64,000 nucleotides of DNA from Polaribacter reichenbachii (GTDB lineage Bacteria > Bacteroidota > Bacteroidia > Flavobacteriales > Flavobacteriaceae), in the NCBI RefSeq assembly GCF_001975665.1, contig NZ_CP019419.1, positions 2,339,501 through 2,403,500 of the forward strand, in the 5' to 3' direction. The position numbers and the translations under genes were made by a program. Each line of letters opens with the position of its first letter. The stretch's first letter is position 1. Shown here piece by piece: positions 17,888 to 27,142 of this stretch. The notes under the pieces were generated by a model. The model was not told the origin of the DNA. It saw only the letters and a program-made list of their open reading frames with translations, and did not search any database.

Positions 17888-19150
17888 TTAAGAAAATAAG
17901 TTTAATTGCGGACTTAACAATTTATCGTATTTGCTATTTGAGTTTTTAAGAATTATAGCCTTTAATTTTGTAGCTGTTAAATCTCTTCTTTCAAACTGGT
18001 TGCTATCGCAAACTAAAAAGTATTGCGCTCTGTTAAAGGCAATTCCTATTTTTTTAAGATGATCCCAATTTAATCTTCTATATTTTCTTGCCATTAAAAT
18101 TTTAGCAACAGATTTCATACCAACTCCAGGAATTCTAGCCAACATTCTTTTATCAGCTTTATTTACATCTACAGGGAATTCGTGTAAATTACGCAAAGCC
18201 CAACTCAATTTTGGATCGATATCTAAATCTAAATTTTGATGATTTAAGTTTACAATTTCATTGGTATGAAAGCCATAAAAACGCGTTAACCAATCTGATT
18301 GATATAGTCTATTTTCCCTTAACATAGGTACTTCACTACCAATTGCTGGCAATCTATTATCATAAGAAATAGGCACATAACCAGAATAATACACTCTTTT
18401 TAAATTGAAGTTTTTGTAATAATGTTCTGCAGTTTTTAAAATCTGAAAATCATTTTCGCCACTTGCACCAACAATCATTTGTGTGCTTTGACCTCCAGGC
18501 GCATATTTAGGTGTACTTTTTATAATTTTCTTTTCAGATTTGTATTGAATAATTTCATTTTTCACCTTTTCCATAGGTTTTATAAAATCATCAAAGTTCT
18601 TATCAGGAGCTAATAATTTCAATCCGCTTTTTGTGGGAATTTCGATATTAACACTCAATCGATCTGCATACAAACCAGCTTCACGCATTAATTCATCTGA
18701 AGCACCAGGAATTGATTTTAAATGTATATAACCATTAAAGTTTTCTTCTAATCGTAATTTTTTAGCAACAGCCACTAAACGTTCCATTGTATAATCTGCA
18801 CTTTTAAAAATACCAGAGCTTAAAAAAAGACCTTCAATATAATTTCTTCTATAAAAATTAATGGTTAAATCCACTACTTCTTGCACTTTAAAAGCAGCTC
18901 TTTTTACATCGTTACTTTTACGAGTTACGCAATAGGCACAATCGAAAATACAGTGATTGGTTAATAAAATTTTTAGTAAAGAAACACATCTGCCATCTTC
19001 TGTATACGAATGGCAAATTCCCATTCCTGTAGCATCGCCTAAACCTTTATTTGTATTGGTTCTTTTGCTGCCACTTGAAGAACAAGAAACATCGTATTTA
19101 GCAGCATCTGCTAAAATTTTAAGTTTTTCTAAAGTGCGCTCAAAAGACAT
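17888..19150 (-). CDS. TIGR03916-family radical SAM protein, putative DNA modification/repair
   Basis: A 420-residue radical SAM enzyme. The 4Fe-4S cluster cysteines are Cys67, Cys71 and Cys74 in NHCIFDCAYC, the standard CxxxCxxC. An upstream Cys-rich segment (VSCSSSGSKR, GICHSYTEDGRC) is typical of the family. The C-terminal third holds a helix-hairpin-helix DNA-binding unit (ARIPGVGMKSVAKILMARKY), supporting a nucleic-acid substrate. The GGQSTQMIVGASGENDF motif follows the family pattern. First gene of a two-gene operon with TIGR03915. Known families of this type are predicted, not proven, to repair or modify DNA bases. The start at 19150 gives a normal-length N-terminus. Confidence 0.88.
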   Translation of the reverse strand: MSFERTLEKLKILADAAKYDVSCSSSGSKRTNTNKGLGDATGMGICHSYTEDGRCVSLLKILLTNHCIFDCAYCVTRKSNDVKRAAFKVQEVVDLTINFYRRNYIEGLFLSSGIFKSADYTMERLVAVAKKLRLEENFNGYIHLKSIPGASDELMREAGLYADRLSVNIEIPTKSGLKLLAPDKNFDDFIKPMEKVKNEIIQYKSEKKIIKSTPKYAPGGQSTQMIVGASGENDFQILKTAEHYYKNFNLKRVYYSGYVPISYDNRLPAIGSEVPMLRENRLYQSDWLTRFYGFHTNEIVNLNHQNLDLDIDPKLSWALRNLHEFPVDVNKADKRMLARIPGVGMKSVAKILMARKYRRLNWDHLKKIGIAFNRAQYFLVCDSNQFERRDLTATKLKAIILKNSNSKYDKLLSPQLNLFS

Positions 19151-19320
19151 AAATTACTGGTATTTACAGTTTTATTTGTGTTGATTTTATTCGATAAATA
19201 GGTTTGGTAGGTTTTGTAAAAATACTGCTTTTTATAGTTTGAAAAATACGGTTTTAGAATAGTTTTCCACAAAAGTGATTAGCTTAAAAATGGAATTTAT
19301 TTTCTGAATGCTTGATGTTT

Positions 19321-19473
19321 GCAAACAAGTTTAGCCCAGATAGCAACGACATCCTTTTTTAATTTTTGTGATAAAATAAGCCATCCGTTTTTGTAAAAAG
19401 ATGGCTTAGCAAATGTGCTTTTCGTTTGAATAAAGTATTAAAAAAGATATAGTGGATAGCTGGAAATAGCTTC
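19321..19473 (+). ncRNA. Structured intergenic element A (flavobacterial RNA-like repeat)
   Basis: The 340-bp gap between two minus-strand genes holds an element read on the plus strand: a 5' block (19321-19356, with AGTTTAGCCCAGAT), a central hairpin with TAAGCCATC/GATGGCTTA arms (19377-19385 and 19400-19408), and a 3' block with GATATAGTGGATAGC then AGCTGGAAATAGCTTC (19446-19473). The first 21 bases and the last 16 bases recur exactly, inverted, near 34.9 kb around a different hairpin. CCTTTTTTAA and TTAAAAAAG can pair to close the centre. Conserved ends with a variable stem suggest a folded RNA. It may belong to the Flavo-1 RNA family, but I cannot confirm the name. Confidence 0.5.
19377..19408 (-). 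terminator. Hairpin acting as terminator for the GH3-family gene
   Basis: TAAGCCATC and GATGGCTTA form a 9-bp stem; on the minus strand it is followed by TTTTAT. It lies 83 bp past the stop of the minus-strand adenylase gene. It is also the central stem of element A. Confidence 0.5.
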
Positions 19474-19490
19474 TAAAAAAAAGGCTTGAT

Positions 19491-21008
19491 CTATTTTACA
19501 AACTTTTCCCATTTTTTAAATTTTTTCTCTTTCATAACACGTTCCATTTTAACTTGCCCACCTTTTTTCTTATTTTGATCGCTCCAATTATGGAATTTTT
19601 CTACATCAATAATGGTTACTTTTACCCCTTTTAGGGCTTTGCTTCTTGCTACTTTATAATTTTTATTTGCCTCTTTTAAAAAGTTGTCTAAAGCATCAGC
19701 AACCTCTTTTTTATTGGCTTTTAAATCTGTACCTAAATACCAAGAATGATAAAATTCGCCATCATCAAATCTTTTTGCACAAATCGTATATTCAGAAATT
19801 TTGGTTGAGAATTTTTCTTCTAAATGTTTCATAGCATCATCCATTTTATTTACAGAAAGTTGAGAGCCTACTGTGTTTAAAAAGAATTTTGTACGCCCAG
19901 TAATTTTAATTTCTGCTTTTTCTACATCTGTAAAAGCAATAGTATCACCTATTAAATAACGCCAAGCACCACTTACAGTACTCATAATTAAAATGTAATC
20001 TTGATTTAATTCTACCTCTTTTAAAGTTAAAGAAGGTGCACTTTTTTTAATAGAACCATCTGCTTTTATATAATCAGGATTCATTGGTACAAACTCAAAA
20101 TAGATTCCGTTTTCGGTGTTCAATTGCATTGCATCTGTTTCTGGTCTTGTTTGTGTGGCAATGTAACCTTCTGACGCCAAATAAGTATCTATAACAGTTA
20201 CTGGCTTACCTAAAAGTGCTTTAAAACTCTTTTCGTAAGGACCAAAAGCAACTCCACCAGAAGTATACACTTGTAAATTTGGCCAAATATCGTGAATGTT
20301 GTCTGCTTTGTGGTATTTAATAACTTCTTGCAACATTAATTCTATCCAAGAAGGAATTCCGCTTAAAGCACCAATATCCCAATTTTTTGCATTTTTTGCG
20401 ATGTGCGCAACACGTTCATCCCAATCATCAATCTTAGCAATATCTTCACCAGGTTTGTAATATCCTTTAAACCAAAAAGGAATGTTGCTTGCGCTAATTC
20501 CGCTAATTTCTCCTTCTAAATGGTCATTTTTTTCTTGTAAATCTGTAGAACTACCCAACATCATAATTTCTTTTTCGAAAAAATCTGCAGGCAAATCGAA
20601 ATTGTTTAAAGACAAAACTTGCTTTATTCCAGAACTTTGAATGGCATCTATCATAGCATCTGTAACCGGAATTCTTTTACTGCTTTTACCTGTTGTACCC
20701 GAACTTAATGCAAAGTAAGAAGGTGTGCCTGGCCAAGTAACATCTACTTCGCCTTTGTGTAATTTGCTCCACCATTTTTCATTGATTTTGTTGTAATCGA
20801 AATAAGGCACAACATCTGCAAAAGATTCGCAAATATCATCACTTAATAAAATAGTTTCAAAACTGTATTTTTTACCAAATTGAGTTTCTTTTGCAGTTTC
20901 TAAAAGATTTTTTAAAACGGCTTCTTGTGCTTCTATATGATTTGTTTCTGATGTTAATGTATCTGTTAAGTTGATAACTCCTTTTATAATATTACCTAAA
21001 ATTGCCAT
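19491..21008 (-). CDS. GH3 auxin-responsive-promoter family acyl-adenylating protein
   Basis: 505 residues of the GH3 branch of the ANL adenylation superfamily, which activates carboxylates with ATP and often joins them to an amine. The ATP-binding loop is YFALSSGTTGKSSKRIPVT at about residues 98-116, with the later VYTSGGVAFGPYE and the adenylate motif WRYLIGDTIAFTD. The C-terminal region with KGGQVKMERVMKE is the usual bacterial ending. Plant homologues conjugate hormones to amino acids; the bacterial substrates are unknown. It is monocistronic: upstream lies a divergent small gene, downstream structured element A with a hairpin terminator. It is common in flavobacterial genomes as a housekeeping-like gene. 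Confidence 0.88.
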   Translation of the reverse strand: MAILGNIIKGVINLTDTLTSETNHIEAQEAVLKNLLETAKETQFGKKYSFETILLSDDICESFADVVPYFDYNKINEKWWSKLHKGEVDVTWPGTPSYFALSSGTTGKSSKRIPVTDAMIDAIQSSGIKQVLSLNNFDLPADFFEKEIMMLGSSTDLQEKNDHLEGEISGISASNIPFWFKGYYKPGEDIAKIDDWDERVAHIAKNAKNWDIGALSGIPSWIELMLQEVIKYHKADNIHDIWPNLQVYTSGGVAFGPYEKSFKALLGKPVTVIDTYLASEGYIATQTRPETDAMQLNTENGIYFEFVPMNPDYIKADGSIKKSAPSLTLKEVELNQDYILIMSTVSGAWRYLIGDTIAFTDVEKAEIKITGRTKFFLNTVGSQLSVNKMDDAMKHLEEKFSTKISEYTICAKRFDDGEFYHSWYLGTDLKANKKEVADALDNFLKEANKNYKVARSKALKGVKVTIIDVEKFHNWSDQNKKKGGQVKMERVMKEKKFKKWEKFVK

Positions 21009-21187
21009 AGTTGTTGATTTTTAACAAAGTTGCACAATATTATAGTTATTGTTTAACTCTAATCATATAAAAATGAATGCAAAAGAAATAGGCTCGTACT
21101 ACTATTTTTGAGTTAAGATTTATAGCATTTGCGATACTTTATAAATTGGATTTTTATTTATTTTGATGAAATTTAAAAACATAAACA

Positions 21188-21523
21188 ATGGAAAATCAGA
21201 GTAAAAATGAATTGGATTTTATAAAAGAATACGAAAGTAAAGGGTATAAAAATTCATACAGAGTACAAGAAAATAAGTTAATAGAAAATGAAACAAAATC
21301 TGAATTTAGTTCAAAAGATATTAAAGTAGTTGCAAAACATAGATATGAAGGCATGAGTAACCCAGAAGATATGTCTATTTTATACGTTATTGAAACTAAT
21401 AAAAATACAAAAGGTACAATTTTAGCACCTTATGGACCTGCAGGAGATACAGGAGTTTTAGAATTCATAAATGAGATTCCTGAAGAAAATATATCAGATT
21501 CAGAAAATATTCTGAACAAATAG
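21188..21523 (+). CDS. Small conserved hypothetical protein
   Basis: A 111-residue soluble, acidic protein. The core KVVAKHRYEGMSNPEDMSILYVIET followed by KGTILAPYGPAGD is a pattern I recognise from many short Bacteroidota proteins that databases sometimes call phosphoribosylpyrophosphate synthetase, a label that the sequence does not support: no PRPP-binding loop is present. It has no signal peptide or helix. Divergent from the GH3-family gene with 179 bp between starts, and convergent with the sigma factor gene 22 bp downstream. Function unknown. Confidence 0.62.
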   Translation: MENQSKNELDFIKEYESKGYKNSYRVQENKLIENETKSEFSSKDIKVVAKHRYEGMSNPEDMSILYVIETNKNTKGTILAPYGPAGDTGVLEFINEIPEENISDSENILNK

Positions 21524-21545
21524 AAAAGATTTTATGTAGTGAAAA

Positions 21546-22787
21546 TTAATTCTGATGGAGTTTAATTTTCTTCTTTATTAAATGCTCTTTTTCTAGCTGA
21601 TTATTTACGCTTTCTATGGCTAGATTAATATGTGTAATTGCTTTTTTTAAGTTTTTTTTAGCAGCATAAAAATCTGATTTTGTCCCATAAAATAAATATT
21701 TACGTTGTTCAAAATCATTAGCATTTAGTTTGCTTAAATAAGTGTCTGCTTTTTGTAAATCGTTTTTTTGAATACAAATTACTGCCATAGTTAGCAAATG
21801 ATTTGCCATTGGTTGTAAGGAATTTAAGCATTTATACCAGTATAAAATTTTATCCCAATTTGTAGCATTAAAAGTTTTTGCTTTTAAATGCTCTGATGCT
21901 ATTGCAGCTTCATAATGATAGCAAGAAAACTCATTGTTTTCTACAGCTTTGTACATCATAGAATTCCCTAATTCTATTAACGGGTAATGCCACAGACTTC
22001 TATCTTGATGCTCTAAATCTAGAATTTGGTTTTGTGCATTTGTTTTAGATTCTAAACGTGCAGCATGAAAACACATTAACGCAAATAGAGCATAACTTTC
22101 TGAAGTTCTTGTATGTATATTTTTTAAAAGCATTTTGCACAAACGCATTGCTTCACCACACAATTCTTCTTGTATTAATTGTTCTTTTTTATTGGAGTGA
22201 AACCCTTCGTTAAATATCAAATACAATACTTCTAAAACACTCTCAAGTCTTTTTTTAAGAGCTTTTCCTTGTGGAATTTGGAATGTTAAATTTTCTTTTT
22301 GGATAACTTTTCTTGCTCTAACCAAACGTTTTTTTACAGTTTCTTCTTTGGTTAGTAAAGCTGATGCTATTTCTTTACTACTAAAACCAGAAACTGTTTT
22401 TAGAGCAAAAGCAATTCTGTCTTTAGCGTTTAACTTCGGATGACAAGCAGTAAAAATCATTCTTAATTGAGCGTCTTCAATTTCTGATTCTAAAAAAAGT
22501 TCGTTAATTGCAATAGTGTTTGCGCCTTGATAGAAATTTGGTAGGTAGTTTTTTTCTGTTTTTAATTTTCTAAAAATATCTAGAATTCTATTTTTTGCAG
22601 CCTGTGTTAACCAAGCTTCTGGGTTTTCTGGTACCTGTTTACGCCAAGACATACTGGCTTTTATAAAAGTGTCTTGCACAGCATCTTCAACAATTTCTAA
22701 ATTAGATAATCCAAAAATTCTTGTTAAAACAGAAACCATCTTTCCTGAGTGATATCTGAAAAGATGGTCTATGAGTTGGTTTTCCAT
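21546..22787 (-). CDS. ECF42-type RNA polymerase sigma factor with DUF6596/TPR extension
   Basis: A 413-residue extracytoplasmic-function-type sigma factor. Region 2 is at about 10-75 (LEIVEDAVQDTFIKASMSWR, PEAWLTQAAKNRILDIFRK) and region 4 at about 110-165 (AFALKTVSGFSSKEIASALLTKEETVKKRLVRARK). The remaining 240 residues are a helical extension (IFNEGFHSNKKEQLIQEELCGEAMRL) with TPR-like repeats near the end, the mark of the ECF42 group. Such sigma factors have no anti-sigma factor and need the extension for activity. The start overlaps the stop of the DGPF/YciI gene by one base (TAATG), the gene context diagnostic of ECF42. It probably drives its own operon; the inducing signal is unknown. 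Confidence 0.88.
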   Translation of the reverse strand: MENQLIDHLFRYHSGKMVSVLTRIFGLSNLEIVEDAVQDTFIKASMSWRKQVPENPEAWLTQAAKNRILDIFRKLKTEKNYLPNFYQGANTIAINELFLESEIEDAQLRMIFTACHPKLNAKDRIAFALKTVSGFSSKEIASALLTKEETVKKRLVRARKVIQKENLTFQIPQGKALKKRLESVLEVLYLIFNEGFHSNKKEQLIQEELCGEAMRLCKMLLKNIHTRTSESYALFALMCFHAARLESKTNAQNQILDLEHQDRSLWHYPLIELGNSMMYKAVENNEFSCYHYEAAIASEHLKAKTFNATNWDKILYWYKCLNSLQPMANHLLTMAVICIQKNDLQKADTYLSKLNANDFEQRKYLFYGTKSDFYAAKKNLKKAITHINLAIESVNNQLEKEHLIKKKIKLHQN

Positions 22788-23137
22788 TATTTATCAAAAA
22801 CCATTATTTCTCTAATTTCAACTGTTGCTCCTAAATCATAATCAGGAAAATCTTGTGCAATTTCTTGTACAGCATCAAAATCTTTGGCTTTTACAGTGTA
22901 ATAACCACCAACAATTTCTTTTACTTCTGCAGATGTTAAATCTGTTACTGTTCTGTTTTTACCAACAATTCTTCTAATGTCTGGTGTTAAAGCTTCTCCG
23001 CCAACAAGAAAACCTGCTTGTTGCATCTTATCATTCCAAGCAAACCATTTGCCCATTCTTGTTTGTAATTCTTCAGGAGAAAGACCAAGATCAGCATAAT
23101 CTGCGCCAATAAAAATCATCATAAATTGTTTCATCAT
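22787..23137 (-). CDS. YciI/DGPF-domain protein, partner of the ECF42 sigma factor
   Basis: A 116-residue ferredoxin-like-fold protein. The start MMKQFMMIFIGADYADLGLSPEEL, the middle WNDKMQQAGFLVGGEALTPD and the later GGYYTVKAKDFDAVQEIAQDFPDYDLGATVEIREIM all follow the DGPF (PCP degradation transcriptional activation-like) pattern. These proteins are nearly always encoded with ECF42 sigma factors and are likely their regulated target or a signal sensor. The second codon is also ATG, so the start may be three bases downstream. It is first in a two-gene operon with one-base overlap. Confidence 0.85.
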   Translation of the reverse strand: MMKQFMMIFIGADYADLGLSPEELQTRMGKWFAWNDKMQQAGFLVGGEALTPDIRRIVGKNRTVTDLTSAEVKEIVGGYYTVKAKDFDAVQEIAQDFPDYDLGATVEIREIMVFDK

Positions 23138-23206
23138 ATATATTTTAAATTGTTATTATATCTATAAGACGTATGCCAAATTATAAAAGGGACAATTTTT
23201 AAAAAA

Positions 23207-23380
23207 TTATTTTTTTTGTTTTTGTTGATGATTGTAATATGTTGTACCAATTAAAACTACACCAATAAAAATAGAATAGAAATAGGCTTTAAAATCGCCA
23301 CCTTTTATTAGTGAAAAAACTCCAACCAAAATACTTAGAGCACCTATGATGATTAAAAAATAATACAGTATTTTTTTCAT
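23207..23380 (-). CDS. Small two-helix membrane protein (57 aa)
   Basis: A short frame read directly from the sequence: it starts MKKILYYFLIIIGALSILVG, continues with VFSLIKGGDFKAYFYSIFIG and ends NHQQKQKK. Two hydrophobic segments (about 4-24 and 33-50) flank a short KGGDFK loop, and the tail is basic, as in small inner-membrane proteins. It lies between the DGPF gene and mutB, 33 bp upstream of neither start: mutB ends 23414 on the same strand, so this gene sits 33 bp behind the mutB stop and may be read through from that operon. Family unknown. Codon use matches neighbours, and the frame is uninterrupted. Confidence 0.55.
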   Translation of the reverse strand: MKKILYYFLIIIGALSILVGVFSLIKGGDFKAYFYSIFIGVVLIGTTYYNHQQKQKK

Positions 23381-23413
23381 TGATGAGGTTTATTTATGAA
23401 ATATAAAATTAAA

Positions 23414-25480
23414 CTATTCAGCAACACTATCAATCAAAATTTCTAGTAAATCAATAGCTGCTTGTGCTATTTTTGTTCCTGGACCATAAACACCTACAGC
23501 ACCAGCATCGAATAAATATTGATAATCTTGTGCAGGAATTACTCCACCCACAATAACCATAATATCTTCTCTGCCATATTTTTTTAACTCTGCAATTACT
23601 TGTGGTACTAATGTTTTATGACCAGCAGCTAAAGAAGAAATTCCTAAAATATGTACATCATTTTCTACAGCTTGTTTTGCAGCTTCTTTTGGTGTTTGAA
23701 ATAAAGGGCCAATATCAACATCAAAACCTAAATCAGCATAAGCAGTAGCAACAACTTTTGCGCCTCTATCATGACCATCTTGTCCTAATTTAGCAATTAG
23801 AATTCGTGGTCTTCTACCTTCTAAATCTGCAAATTTATCTGCGAATTCAGATGCTTTTTTAAATAGTTTATCGTCTTTTATTTCTTTACTATACACACCA
23901 GATATGGTTTTAGTAACTGCTTTATGTCTGCCAAAAACTTTTTCTAGAGCATCAGAAATTTCGCCTAATGTGGCTCTGTTTTTTGCTGCTTTTACGGCTA
24001 AATCTAAAAGGTTACCTTTTTTTGAATTTGCTGCATTGGTTAAATTTACTAAAGATTTTTTTACTTCAGCGGTATTTCTACTGGTTTTTAATTGATTTAG
24101 TCTTTCAATTTGTGATTTACGAACAGCTTCATTATCTACTTCTAAAATATGTAAAGGATCTTCTTTTTTTAGTTGATATTTGTTTACACCTACAATTACA
24201 TCTTGACCACTATCTATTTTTGCTTGTTTTTTAGCAGCAGCTTCTTCAATTCTTAATTTCGGAATTCCTTTTTCAATGGCTTTGGTCATTCCACCTAAAT
24301 CTTCTACTTCTTGAATCAGGTTCCAAGCTTTGTTGGCAATATCCTCCGTAAGTTTTTCTAAGTGATAACTACCAGCCCAAGGATCTACAGTTTTTGTAAT
24401 ATGGGTTTCTTGTTGTAAATAGATTTGAGTATTTCTTGCAATTCTTGCTGAAAAATCTGTAGGTAAAGCAATCGCTTCATCTAAAGCATTAGTATGTAAA
24501 CTTTGTGTGCCTCCAAAAGCAGCAGCCATTGCTTCTATAGTTGTTCTGGCTACATTATTAAAAGGGTCTTGTGCTGTTAAAGACCAACCACTTGTTTGGC
24601 AATGCGTTCTTAAAGCTAATGATTTTGTGTTTTTAGGATTGAATTTTTTTACAATTTTAGCCCACAACATTCTAGCTGCTCTCATTTTAGCAATTTCTGT
24701 AAAATGATTCATACCAATTGCCCAAAAGAAAGACAATCTTGGCACAAAAGTATCAATATCTAAACCAGCTTCAATTCCTTTTTTTATGTATTCTAATCCG
24801 TCTGCTAAAGTGTAAGCTAATTCAATTTCTGCAGTTGAACCTGCTTCTTGCATATGATAACCAGAAATAGAAATCGAATTAAATTTTGGCATATTTTTAC
24901 TGGTATATTTAAAAATATCAGCAATAATTTTCATTGATGGAGAAGGAGGATAGATGTAGGTATTACGCACCATAAATTCCTTTAAAATATCATTTTGAAT
25001 CGTTCCTGATAATAATTCTGGGGCAACACCTTGTTCTTCTGCCGCAACAATATAGAAAGCTAAAATGGGCAAAACGGCTCCATTCATTGTCATAGAAACC
25101 GACATTTTATCTAAAGGAATTTTATCAAATAAAACTTTCATGTCTTCTACAGAATCTATGGCAACTCCAGCTTTACCAACATCACCTTGTACACGTTCGT
25201 GATCTGAATCGTAACCTCTGTGTGTGGCTAAATCGAAAGCAACAGATAATCCTTTTTGGCCTGCTTCTAGATTTCTTCTGTAAAAAGCATTGCTTTCTTC
25301 TGCAGTAGAAAAACCTGCATATTGTCTTATTGTCCAAGATCTACGAACGTACATCGTAGAATATGGACCTCTTAAGTTTGGTGCGATTCCTGCTATAAAA
25401 TCTTCGTGTTTTCGAGTTAGGTTTTGCTCATCTAACTCAGAAATTTTTAACTTTATTTTGGACACATCTTTTCTACTCAT
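23414..25480 (-). CDS. mutB: Methylmalonyl-CoA mutase, large (catalytic) subunit
   Basis: A 688-residue adenosylcobalamin enzyme interconverting succinyl-CoA and (R)-methylmalonyl-CoA in propionate metabolism. The TIM-barrel substrate domain shows [39 protein letters not shown] and [15 protein letters not shown]; the C-terminal B12-binding domain has [13 protein letters not shown] (DxHxxG, with the Co-ligating His) and the later [14 protein letters not shown] and GGVIP. It starts inside the last codons of mutA with an 8-bp overlap, so the heterodimer subunits are translationally coupled. Last large gene of the udk-divIC-mutA-mutB operon. The chaperone MeaB/ArgK and the epimerase are not in this window. 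Confidence 0.96.
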   Translation of the reverse strand: MSRKDVSKIKLKISELDEQNLTRKHEDFIAGIAPNLRGPYSTMYVRRSWTIRQYAGFSTAEESNAFYRRNLEAGQKGLSVAFDLATHRGYDSDHERVQGDVGKAGVAIDSVEDMKVLFDKIPLDKMSVSMTMNGAVLPILAFYIVAAEEQGVAPELLSGTIQNDILKEFMVRNTYIYPPSPSMKIIADIFKYTSKNMPKFNSISISGYHMQEAGSTAEIELAYTLADGLEYIKKGIEAGLDIDTFVPRLSFFWAIGMNHFTEIAKMRAARMLWAKIVKKFNPKNTKSLALRTHCQTSGWSLTAQDPFNNVARTTIEAMAAAFGGTQSLHTNALDEAIALPTDFSARIARNTQIYLQQETHITKTVDPWAGSYHLEKLTEDIANKAWNLIQEVEDLGGMTKAIEKGIPKLRIEEAAAKKQAKIDSGQDVIVGVNKYQLKKEDPLHILEVDNEAVRKSQIERLNQLKTSRNTAEVKKSLVNLTNAANSKKGNLLDLAVKAAKNRATLGEISDALEKVFGRHKAVTKTISGVYSKEIKDDKLFKKASEFADKFADLEGRRPRILIAKLGQDGHDRGAKVVATAYADLGFDVDIGPLFQTPKEAAKQAVENDVHILGISSLAAGHKTLVPQVIAELKKYGREDIMVIVGGVIPAQDYQYLFDAGAVGVYGPGTKIAQAAIDLLEILIDSVAE

Positions 25481-26822
25481 TGTCTAAACGTTGTTTTTCA
25501 ACTGTTTCAGAAAGACGTTTTCTAACAATTGGAGTGATTAATGTTTTTATATGTCTTTGTTTGATAAAAGGATACAATTCTAATTCTGATTTCATTTCAT
25601 CAGTAGAATTTACTTGTAAGTTTGTACCTAATAAAACAATTTCTTTAGCATTGAATTTCTCTTCTTCTTTTGCAGCACTTTCATTAATTTTCTTTTGAAT
25701 GATGCCTGCTTTTAGCTGTTTTAAAAATCCGCCAGATTTTTCTATTAGCTTAAAAAGTGTCAAGGCATTTTGCGCTAATTGATGCGTTATTGAATCTATA
25801 TAATAAGCACCATCAGCAAAATTTTGAGCTTCTGATAAGTAACTTTCTTGTTGTAAAATTAAGAGTTGATTTCTAGCAATTCTTTCGCCAAATTCATTTG
25901 ATTTATGGTAAATTTCATCATAAGAAACATTAGAAATTGTGTTTGAGCCACCTAAAATTGCACTCATACTTTCTGATGTAGTTCGTAACATATTTACATT
26001 ATAATCATATAAAGTTTTGTTACGTAAACTAGGTTGTGTAAAAATATGAGTTTCTACATCTTTTATAGCATACTCATTTAAAAGTGATTCCCATAAAATA
26101 CGAAAAGCTCTTAATTTTGCAATCTCGAAAAAGTAATTGCTACCCACAGCAAAATTAAAATGTATTTTATCTGCAAAATAACCTCTAAAATGATTTAAAT
26201 ATTCGTTAGCGTGTGCTAAAGTGTACGCTAATTGTTGTGTAATATTTGCCCCTGCATTCTGATACAAATCCCCAGAAATGGAAATACAATTATCAGTATT
26301 TTCTACTATTTTTTCTAATTGATTATGGTCTGCTTTTAGGTTTGTAAACCAATTGCCTTGTTCAGCTAAATTGCCAATAATATCCGTTTGAAAAAATGTG
26401 TTTTGTGAACTACAGAAATTTGCTAATTCAATTTGAAAATCAGCATTTAAGAAAGAAAAATTAAAATAAATGCTGGTGTTTTCTATATCAATAGAGTTTA
26501 AAACTGTTTTATAATCGAAAGTTTTTGTAGCTTTAAATTGAATGGAATTTGCGCCTCTTTGTAAAGCATCAATAGCTAAAGAGTTGGCTATTTTTTCATC
26601 ATCAATAAATATTGCTTGACAAATATTAAAGCCTTTTTTGGGTACCTTTATTTTTGTGTTTTTTCTATCTTCTTTGGTGTAAAAAGGTTTTACAATAACA
26701 CCTTCATCTGTATGCCAAAGTAAAGTTTCGTTATAATCTGCACCTTTTAAATCTACTTGAATTTTTTGTTTCCAAGCTTTTGCAGGTAAGGGATTAAATT
26801 CATCAAAAAGAAAGTTACTCAT
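25473..26822 (-). CDS. mutA: Methylmalonyl-CoA mutase, small subunit
   Basis: 449 residues resembling the barrel domain of the large subunit ([67 protein letters not shown]), but with the catalytic residues not conserved and the cobalamin domain absent. The small subunit stabilises MutB. It is shorter than the 610-640 residues of classic MutA, because the C-terminal B12-like domain is missing; this shorter form is usual in flavobacteria. The start overlaps the divIC stop by one base (TAATG), and the 3' end overlaps mutB by 8 bp. Confidence 0.92.
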   Translation of the reverse strand: MSNFLFDEFNPLPAKAWKQKIQVDLKGADYNETLLWHTDEGVIVKPFYTKEDRKNTKIKVPKKGFNICQAIFIDDEKIANSLAIDALQRGANSIQFKATKTFDYKTVLNSIDIENTSIYFNFSFLNADFQIELANFCSSQNTFFQTDIIGNLAEQGNWFTNLKADHNQLEKIVENTDNCISISGDLYQNAGANITQQLAYTLAHANEYLNHFRGYFADKIHFNFAVGSNYFFEIAKLRAFRILWESLLNEYAIKDVETHIFTQPSLRNKTLYDYNVNMLRTTSESMSAILGGSNTISNVSYDEIYHKSNEFGERIARNQLLILQQESYLSEAQNFADGAYYIDSITHQLAQNALTLFKLIEKSGGFLKQLKAGIIQKKINESAAKEEEKFNAKEIVLLGTNLQVNSTDEMKSELELYPFIKQRHIKTLITPIVRKRLSETVEKQRLDNE

Positions 26823-27142
26823 TATTTGTTTATTGTATCAAATTCAATAATATAGATGTCTTCGTTTTCTTTTTTCATTAAATATTTTTCTCTTGCAAAT
26901 CGTTCTAATTCAAGAGAATCTTCTAGCTTTTTTATAGTTTCTTTGTCTTTTGCAATTTTTTCTTCATAAAAAGAAATTGTGCTTTCTAAATCGTCTATTT
27001 CTTTATCAAATTTACGATGTACTAAATAAGAATTTTCATCAAAAAAGATCATCCATACAATAAAAGGAACTAAAATAATTACAAAAATATTTGTAAGAAT
27101 TTTAAAGACGGAATTACTTTTTAATTGCTGAAAAAAACTCAT
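26822..27142 (-). CDS. Septum formation initiator (DivIC/FtsB family)
   Basis: A 106-residue single-span division protein. A short N-terminal cytoplasmic part is followed by one membrane helix (ILTNIFVIILVPFIVWMIFF, about 14-33), then a coiled coil (DKEIDDLESTISFYEEKIAKDKETIKKLEDSLELERFAREKY). The ending of the coil (ERFAREKYLMKKENEDIYIIE) is the family hallmark. It would join the FtsL/FtsQ complex at the division septum. It is coupled by one-base overlaps (TAATG) to udk upstream and mutA downstream, a gene order often seen in flavobacteria. Confidence 0.9.
   Translation of the reverse strand: MSFFQQLKSNSVFKILTNIFVIILVPFIVWMIFFDENSYLVHRKFDKEIDDLESTISFYEEKIAKDKETIKKLEDSLELERFAREKYLMKKENEDIYIIEFDTINK

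Noticed and set aside
21188..21523. Phosphoribosylpyrophosphate synthetase
   Set aside because: At 111 residues it is a third of the enzyme's length and lacks the PRPP-binding loop.
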